Shown here: in pieces, positions 57,780 to 64,000 of the stretch
Layout of the letters: the number at the start of each line of letters is the position of its first letter
Numbering within the stretch: position 1 is the first letter of the stretch
Assembly: GCA_029959085.1 (NCBI GenBank)
Contig: JARWIR010000014.1
Location: 9,842,001 to 9,906,000 of the forward strand
From: Nemophila menziesii
Lineage: Eukaryota; Streptophyta; Magnoliopsida; Boraginales; Hydrophyllaceae
Reading direction: 5' to 3'
DNA: 64,000 bases
Notes under the pieces: generated by a model
Database searches by the model: none
The model's input: only the letters and a program-made list of their open reading frames with translations
What the model was told of the DNA's origin: nothing
Position numbers and translations under genes: made by a program

Positions 57780-58811
57780 ATCTCATTGTGGGCTTGTTTA
57801 AGGACAAGCCCGCAAACCTTATCAGCATCCTCTTCAATGTCGATCCATTTCTCAGGGTTGACTTCTTCATTGAAACTCTCGACCTTCTTATCTTCTTTTC
57901 CATCTTTAGCATTGTTTTTCCTAGATTCCCACAGCTTTCTTAAACGGTTGTTATCCGAGTAAAAACTCTTATTGGTTCTCTTAAGATTTGATGTTTTCTT
58001 AATCGAAGTTCGGCTTTTGATATTGAGATTAGTAGTGAGGGTGAAAGGGATTGGAAGGTTAGCTATAGTTTGAAAGGGAGAAGTGATTTGTACTGTTTTG
58101 TTAGGGTTTGGGGTTAGGTAAGATTTGGGGGAGAAGGTTGTCGGGGACGATTGGTTTGAAGTGGGGATTGGGTTATCTGGGTTTTGTTTTTGTTCTGAAT
58201 TGTTTGTGGGTTGAAGTGTGAGTGGGTTAGATGTTGGGCTTTGTTTTAGTATGTTTGGAGATAAAATGACTTTCGAGTTGGGCCCAGATTGGGTTAAAGC
58301 TATTGGGCTAGAGATACTCCCAAATAAAATTTTATCAGCTGAATTTTTTGGGCTTGAAAGAGAGTTGGCCAAGTGGCCCGCTTTAGCCATTAATTCTTTT
58401 TCTTTTTGTATAAAAATTCCTTTCTTCTTGTTTTTATCTACCTCCATAGCCGATAGTACACTATCGTCCTTCACATCTTTGTCCTCTTTCTCTTTTCCTT
58501 TTTTCTTACCATTTTTCGCACTAAATTCAAAAATGGGTTGTACACCCCTTACCACCTCCTTAGTAGTGTTGCACGTACTGGCAAGCTGTTCACGTACCAT
58601 TGTACTAATTTGTTTGGATGAATTTTGACTCACTGAGTTTGGCTCGGTAGAATTAATTTTGAGCCCTTGTGAGTTCCAACTCGGTCTGCGTAGCTTTTTG
58701 ATTTTATTATGAAGATTGAAAGTTGTGGGTGTTTTACCTTTGAAGCGAATAGATGATTGTGACGGACCTCTAGTAGAAATCTTGACCCAACTGCCAATTC
58801 GAGGCTCAATA
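57776..58811 (-). pseudogene. LINE ORF1, C-terminal part
   Basis: The frame begins inside the gene at the truncation point with EPRIGSWVKISTR, which matches the YGPWLRA-type block just after the zinc knuckle of plant LINE ORF1 (gag-like RNA-binding) proteins. A long Lys/Ser/Pro/Asn-rich tail follows. The stop TGA (57776-57778) overlaps the ORF2 ATG as ATGA. Apparent coding sequence upstream of 58811 is element E DNA read through, not LINE. The knuckle itself is lost. Confidence 0.75.
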
Positions 58812-60182
58812 TAGAAGCTAGCAAATACACCTAAAGCAATTCTTAAGATAAATCTCATATAGCAAAACTCTAGGAACTAATATACACATACAATTATCAT
58901 GCAAAATCGAACATAAATAATGTCAATCATAAAATTAAAGTTGCAATGCTTGAAGGTTACACTTGTACTCATATCTGTATGATGGCTATAGGGGGTGGTC
59001 ATTAATCCTAACTCGCTTTGAACGCTCCACCTAGTATATTCCCTATCAACAGAATCATAAATTCACTATGCACTTAGGAATCACGAGGTCTTTATGGTTT
59101 TAATAATGGCTTTAAGGACGGTATGGATGTATATTTGGTAAATTTGAAGTGAGCTTTTGGCTCTCTCCTCACTTACCATCAACAATGTCCTCGAGCTTGA
59201 GTTTACGCTCAAAAATGTTCTCACTCACCCATTTAACGCGCTAATGTTGCGTTCACATGTCAACCCAATTAATCTAAGATGATTTCCAAAAATATTCCAC
59301 TTTGCCGGTTTATTTTATTCTTTCTTTCTTTTTATTTTCTTTTTCATTTCTTTTCTTTCTTTTTTTTGTACAAGATACCCATGACCATTATTTAGATGTG
59401 AAAGGTCATGTCTCTTATAATCTTCTTTTTTTAAATCTCGGCAAAGGGTTACAAATAATAATATCATCTTTTATTTTCGTGCCTCAATACAAACACATAA
59501 ATCCCTTCCCAATGTAAATTCCCAAATGTGGACCCTCCACCCCAAACTCAAGCTCGAGACAAGTCTCAGGGTTGTGATTCAAGTTTGGGTCATTTGGTCA
59601 TGCCTAATAATCTAAAGGATAACGGGCTTATATCGTGGCTACAAAAGAAAGGCTTAAGCTCAAAATTGGGCTAAGACGGATAAAATTATAATAAGGGATA
59701 GCAAGCTAAAAGGCTTCAAATGGCTAACAAAGAACTGCCCCTATCATTTTCCTAAGTACATAGCTTGTCTTTAGTTCATATGTAGGTGAGTTCTCTACTA
59801 ATTAGGATTTCACGTTCTACACACCAAACAAATTCCTTAAGTACAAGCTTACTTCATTTGCATTGTTCATTAATTTTTCCTATCAACTACCTATGTTCGC
59901 ATGCAATTCTAAATGCGTTTTATATTATTCCCTAAAGTCCACTATTTACTATCATTAATTTATCAAAAGTATGCTTAAAGGGACATTTAAAATCTTCTAC
60001 AGTCAAACGCAACTCCGAAAATTATTTTATTGAAAGCAAGAAAAACACATAACACATAAAAACTGGGATGAGGCAACGAACCCCACCCCAAACTCAAAAA
60101 TGAGTCGTGTCCCCACGACTCGAAAAGACTCAACGCAACAAAATAAACTAACCTAAAACGCGAAAGGGATAGAAAACGTATC
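58812..60182 (-). other. Element E 3' noncoding region, truncated
   Basis: It holds a C/T-rich tract at about 59310-59370 that differs in length from B and C, PPT-like motifs near 59538-59556 and 60081-60098, and the conserved hairpin at 60102-60121. The antisense frame seen in C is broken near 59645. Confidence 0.6.
60102..60121 (-). other. GNRA-type hairpin after ORF3, element E
   Basis: Sense strand GAGTCGTG, GGGA, CACGACTC, identical to B and C. Confidence 0.7.
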
Positions 60183-61516
60183 TTAACCAGCGCGTGGCTA
60201 GTTATCGGTGTTGCGTCCATGAACTTTCTCCTGCGTAAGTAGACCATAGGTGGCGTGTTGAATTGTGCTCACCCCCATTAACATGTTTCGGAGAAGTTCT
60301 AACTCTTTTGTAACGTTTCCCAAAGACGCAATCATCTTCACTTAGTTCTCTTCTAACACCTTCACTTTCGCTTCCAACTCATTAGTGGTATGCATCTTCT
60401 TCTTTGGAGGAGCTCTAGGAGTTCTTACTGCTCTTAACACTTCATCATGAATATTCTGAACCAAAGTTATACCCATGTTCTCACCAACTACAACACGGTC
60501 AATATTTGCGTCTTTACGCGGAACTTTTGCGTCTAAGCATAAAGTAGTGATGGTACAAGGGAATTTGAGATTTTGTTACGAAGTAGGAATTCTAGCAAAT
60601 TCCATGATGGTATCATAAATTACACGAGCAACATCCATAGGTTTCTCCTCAATAATACATTTAATGAACAAAAGATGCTCCTTCTTCACTTCCGATATAT
60701 GTTTATTTCCGAAGAAGGTAGGGATTATGAAACGGGACCATACCTTAGCACATGGTAACAAATTACTACTATACATCTGTCCAGGATATCTCTCTCCTTC
60801 GGGAATTAGGCGGGCCCCATCAACAAGCACTTTACCCCAAAGGGACTCATAATCAAAAGAAGGTTCTTTAAGAGACTTTTGGAAAGGACATATTCCAGAA
60901 TATTCGGGTAATTTCAATGATTTACGAAGAAGCTCAACGGAGAAAGGAAATACCTTTTTGCGAATCACAACTGTTTCTTTAGAGAAGGCGATTCCTTCAT
61001 AAAAATCTCGCACCAAGGTAGGAATATACTTAAGCTTCCTTTCTCTTAATTCTTTCCAACCCAATTTATCACAAGTAATACCATAATCTTTATAAGAACT
61101 AGTCATAATACCCTTTGGAAGATTCATCTCCTCACCAAACTTCAAAAATTGAATTCTATCACGAACCTGAGTATCCCACGGAATGAAGACTCTCTTAGGC
61201 TTTTGAGCCCATGTTTTCCTACGCGGAGGTTTCTGTTGCTGCACGGGTTCTTCGGGAACCTCTTGTTCTGTTTCTTCCTCAATCTCTTCTTCAACTTCTT
61301 CGTCACTTTCTTCATCACTCTCATCAATTAACCTACTCTTTTTCGGATTAGCCTTACTTGGATTTCCTTTTCTTTTCGGAGCAATTGGGATTTGTTCAGT
61401 CTTTCTGGATCGCGAATCCGGAATCTCAATTGCTTGGTCTGGGCTAGCTCCAACATTGTTCCTGTTTCGTGGTATGTTTCTTCGATAGTTACACATGGAA
61501 GCAGTTCTGTAGTCAT
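60183..61516 (-). pseudogene. Element E ORF3
   Basis: The family ATG lies at 61514-61516, but a short change right after it (GATGACTACAGAAC versus GATGACTAACATAAC in B) shifts frame. The homologous frame is open from further upstream, or from the internal Met of MCNYRRN. Stops are TAA at 60576-60578 and 60342-60344 and TAG at 60198-60200, each a Gln codon in the other copies. The basic and acidic regions and the globular core are recognisable. Function unknown, as for C. Confidence 0.85.
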
Positions 61517-61884
61517 CTCTTTTCACCCCAAACTCAAAACTTCAAATAGAAAAAGCTAGAGAAAAGCTTTGAAATTTGATGTTTTGAGGCTTAAAATTTG
61601 AAGAAATAGGTGGAATATGAGATGGGTTAAGGTTATTTGATAGGAATTGTGAAAGAATTGGGTTTAATTTCAAGGTTAGGAAGAGGGGATTTATGAAGAA
61701 AAGATGAAATTTGGTGATGTTTTGGAGAAAATATGAGTTGATTTTGTGTTTTTGTGATGAAAGAAGGCTTGATTTGATGATTTTATAGCTATTTGTTGAT
61801 GATTTTCAGAGTAGGTGGAGGCAAGGAATCGGAATAGAAGGTTGGCTTGGAAAAGGAGGCAAAAAACTAGGTTTAATAAGCTCA

Positions 61885-62314
61885 AAACCGCCTCTCGCAA
61901 CAGCGCACCGGATCCGCCGGCTAGCCGGTCGCGAGGGCGGCGAAAAAATTACTAAATTCGATTTTTTTATCTCAGACGCAAGCGCCTTGCGTCATTGCCG
62001 ACGTAATGATCAGAGACTTCGTTCTCCTTGGCCGGCTAGCCGGTCATCTGACTGGTATGCCGGCGGCATGTCGATGGCGCAACTCAAGACGCAACGACCT
62101 TGCGTCGTTGCTGACGCAAGGACTAGAACCTTCACCTTCTTTGGCCGGCTAGCCGGTCAGCTGACCGGCATGCCGGTGGATTATCGCTGGCGCGAATCGT
62201 GACGCAGCAACGCTGCGTCATTGCTGACGCAGTGGTCAGAGAGTTGGGGTCCTTCAGCTCTTTTGGCCGGTAAGCCGGCCAGCTCGCCGGCTAGCCGGTC
62301 AACCTGCTGTGGAC
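61885..62314 (-). repeat. GC-rich palindromic tandem repeat, element E
   Basis: Same layout as in B and C, with TGCGTCAT(T/C)G...GACG(C/T)A anchors near 61988, 62101 and 62215. One anchor is mutated (GACGTAATG near 62000). GGCCGGCTAGCCGGTCAGCT blocks lie between. Confidence 0.9.
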
Positions 62315-62526
62315 TTTTGTTTTCTCATCGTTTTGACCCCAAACTCATGACCACTATACCCCTGAAATCATCAAAAACAAACACCCTTCCTCATTTCTTA
62401 ATAATAAACACTAAATTCAATGAAAATTAAACAAATTTACATTACGAAAATTGAAATACTTAAACTAATATACAAGAAATTGGATTTTGTTTAACGTCGT
62501 TACGCTCGACGGGTTACCTCGTGCTT

Positions 62527-64000
62527 CTAAAGAGCTTCGAGGAGGTACATGACCTCTCCGGGATGTGGGTCTTTTGCACGATCAGTATCTTCAGCTCCAA
62601 GATATATCTTTAAACGATGTCCGTTCACCATGAATGTACGGTTTTCGAGTGGATGTTCTATCTCTATAGCTCCATGAGGTGTAACTAATCAAAGCATTGG
62701 AATGAAACTGTGGCTTTCCCACTAGTCTTTTTTATGGATCAATATATGTTTGGTCACGATGTACTGACCCGACCATTTCGATCTTAATTTACCCGGATAA
62801 TTACTGAACTTTGAATTATATTTCAATACTCTTTGTCCCACTACAAATTTCTTCTCTCGAATCCGATTATCATGCCATTTCTTGGTATTTTCTTTGTAAA
62901 GTTTAGCGTTTTCATAAGCATGTAATCGGAATTCATCAAGCTCATTAAGTTTCATCATTCGATTTTGACCAGCTAGAGTAGGATCTAAGTTTAACTTCGC
63001 GATAGCCCAATATGCACCCATCTCAAGATCAAGAGGTAAGTGACAAGCCTTACCATATACCATTCGATACGGAGAAGCACCACTGGAGTTTTGAATGCAG
63101 TACGATATGCCCATAATGCATCATCTAATTTCATTGACCAATCTTTTCTAGTAGGACCAACGGTTTTCTCTAAGATAGATTTTACCTCACGATTTGAGAC
63201 TTCGGCTTGACCATTGGCTTGTGGATGATAAGCAGTAGATACACGATGTCTCACCCCATATTTCTCTAAGACTGTCTTCAAATACTTATTAACGAAATGA
63301 GTACCTCCATCGCTAATAATTACCCTCTGAGTGCCATGTCTAGTGAAATTATGCGATTTCAAGAACTTAATCACTACTCGTGAATCATTGTTTGGTAAAG
63401 CCACCTCTTCTACCCACTTAGACACGTAATCAACAGCTAATAGGATGTAGAGGTTACCATTTGAAGGAACAAAAGGACCCATAAAGTCTATACCCCAAAC
63501 ATCAAATATTTCCACTTCTAACACATTATTACGTGGCATCTCATCTCTCTTAGATATGTTTCCGGTAAATAGACATCTTTCACATATTTTAGCACATTCA
63601 TGACAATCTTTTATAATAGAAGGCCAATAAAAACCAGATTGTAATACCTTAGCAGCAGTTCGATCTCCTTTAAAATGTCCACCATAAGGTGAATCGTGAC
63701 ACCCAGCTATAATCTCCTCAATTTCTTCCTTGGCTACACATCTTCTTACCATTTGATCAGCACACACTTTGTAGAGGAAAGGATCCTCCCAAAAGAATTG
63801 TCTTGCACGGTGAGCTAATCTTTTTCTCTCTTGATAAGTTGAAACTTCAGGAAAAGAACCACTTACCACTAAATTCGCAATATCTGCATACCAAGGAGCT
63901 TCATAGTCACGAACAACAAATAATTTCTCATCAGGAAATTCTTCTCTAACTGCTTCAGTACCACTATTCATCTCTGAACCTTCCAAACGCGATAGGTGAT
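62527..64000 (-). pseudogene. Element E pol: end of RNase H and integrase
   Basis: From the window edge the frame gives [17 protein letters not shown] and the zinc finger [17 protein letters not shown]...CERC. The first core Asp is in [19 protein letters not shown], where E reads straight through the site shifted in B and [10 protein letters not shown] and [11 protein letters not shown] follow. One base is lost near 63080 ([10 protein letters not shown] region). At 62686-62749 a 64-base foreign stretch replaces part of the VTKVTPHG codons near the C-terminus. The stop is at 62527-62529. This is the most intact integrase core of the three copies, yet still disrupted at its end. Confidence 0.88.
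62686..62749. other. 64-bp insertion in element E integrase end
   Basis: Compared with B and C, GTAAC and TTGGTCACG are separated by 64 extra bases, with one base lost. No target duplication or repeat structure was seen. Filler DNA from break repair is likely. Confidence 0.6.

Larger units (their letters stand above)
53449..58811 (-). mobile_element. 5'-truncated LINE with ORF1 and ORF2
   Basis: The minus strand has an ORF1 remnant, then ORF2 with endonuclease, RT, zf-RVT and RNase H, then an A-tail (T-run 53449-53459 on plus). It is cut in ORF1 at about 58811, where element E sequence begins. No target duplication is found between the two flanks. It is a different LINE from that at 1-2592. 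Confidence 0.9.
58812..64000 (-). mobile_element. Element E: third copy of the B/C family, cut at both ends of view
   Basis: From TAGAAGCTAGCAAATAC onward it matches the 3' internal part of C, then ORF3, the GC-rich repeat and the integrase end of pol. It continues past the window. Its PPT and 3' LTR are missing: the sequence joins the LINE at about 58811. E differs from B and C in lacking their shared integrase frameshift. Confidence 0.9.

Noticed and set aside
58812..58858. True N-terminus of LINE ORF1
   Set aside because: The first codons (RFILRIALGVFASF) are element E sequence, also found near 29310-29350 in C, read through by chance.

Overview
This window looks like nuclear DNA of a flowering plant, most likely a eudicot, from a gene-poor heterochromatic region. 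It is AT-rich. Every coding stretch that can be recognised belongs to a transposable element: Athila-type Ty3/gypsy LTR retrotransposons with a primer-binding site matching plant tRNA-Asp, plant non-LTR retrotransposons (LINEs), tRNA-derived SINEs and one CACTA-like DNA transposon. No convincing host gene, rRNA or functional tRNA gene was seen.

Layout. 1-2592: 3' part of a LINE (+), with an in-frame stop and an unusual open insertion that looks like a captured piece of a host gene. About 2640-9965: a decayed CACTA-like element with clustered AGCGACC palindromes at both ends, a TATA box and first exon near 2991-3133, minisatellite-filled intron-like DNA carrying a SINE (3557-3802) and a LINE fragment (3980-4830, -), and transposase-like remnants at 8050-9367. 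About 9966-14723: unassigned AT-rich DNA with a short SINE, a 23-bp retroposed scrap, long (AT)n tracts and a dispersed repeat. 14724-20138: three Athila-type LTRs of different families (H on -, F and A on +), one inserted in another. 20139-24430: decayed interior of element A. 24432-26420 and 51860-52397: element D, split by a large insertion.

The core is a nested pair from one family. Element B (+, 26421-51854) sits in the gag of D with target duplication GTTAC. Element C (-, 27657-40384) sits inside the 5' LTR of B, also with GTTAC. Each is about 12.7 kb and has LTRs of about 1.56 kb, PBS, gag-PR-RT-RNaseH-IN, a GC-rich palindromic tandem repeat, a third ORF in the position of Athila 'env', a 3' hairpin, a polypurine tract and the 3' LTR. 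A third copy, E (-, 58812 to beyond 64000), is cut at its 3' side, where it meets a 5'-truncated LINE (53449-58811, -) and another LTR (G, 52398-53448).

Functionally, gag-pol of these elements would encode capsid, protease, reverse transcriptase and integrase, but all copies here are broken in gag-pol. Only ORF3 of C (444 aa) is fully open. B and C share a frameshift in the integrase region that E lacks, which suggests they were copied from a defective parent with proteins supplied by other copies. The most interesting non-standard signals are: (1) the palindromic GC-rich repeat between pol and ORF3; (2) a perfect GNRA-type hairpin after ORF3; (3) five polypurine-tract-like motifs across the 3' half; (4) an inverted repeat at the U3 end that is kept across divergent LTR families.

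Limits: all homology calls come from reading motifs by eye. Difference counts are hand counts. No database search was run.
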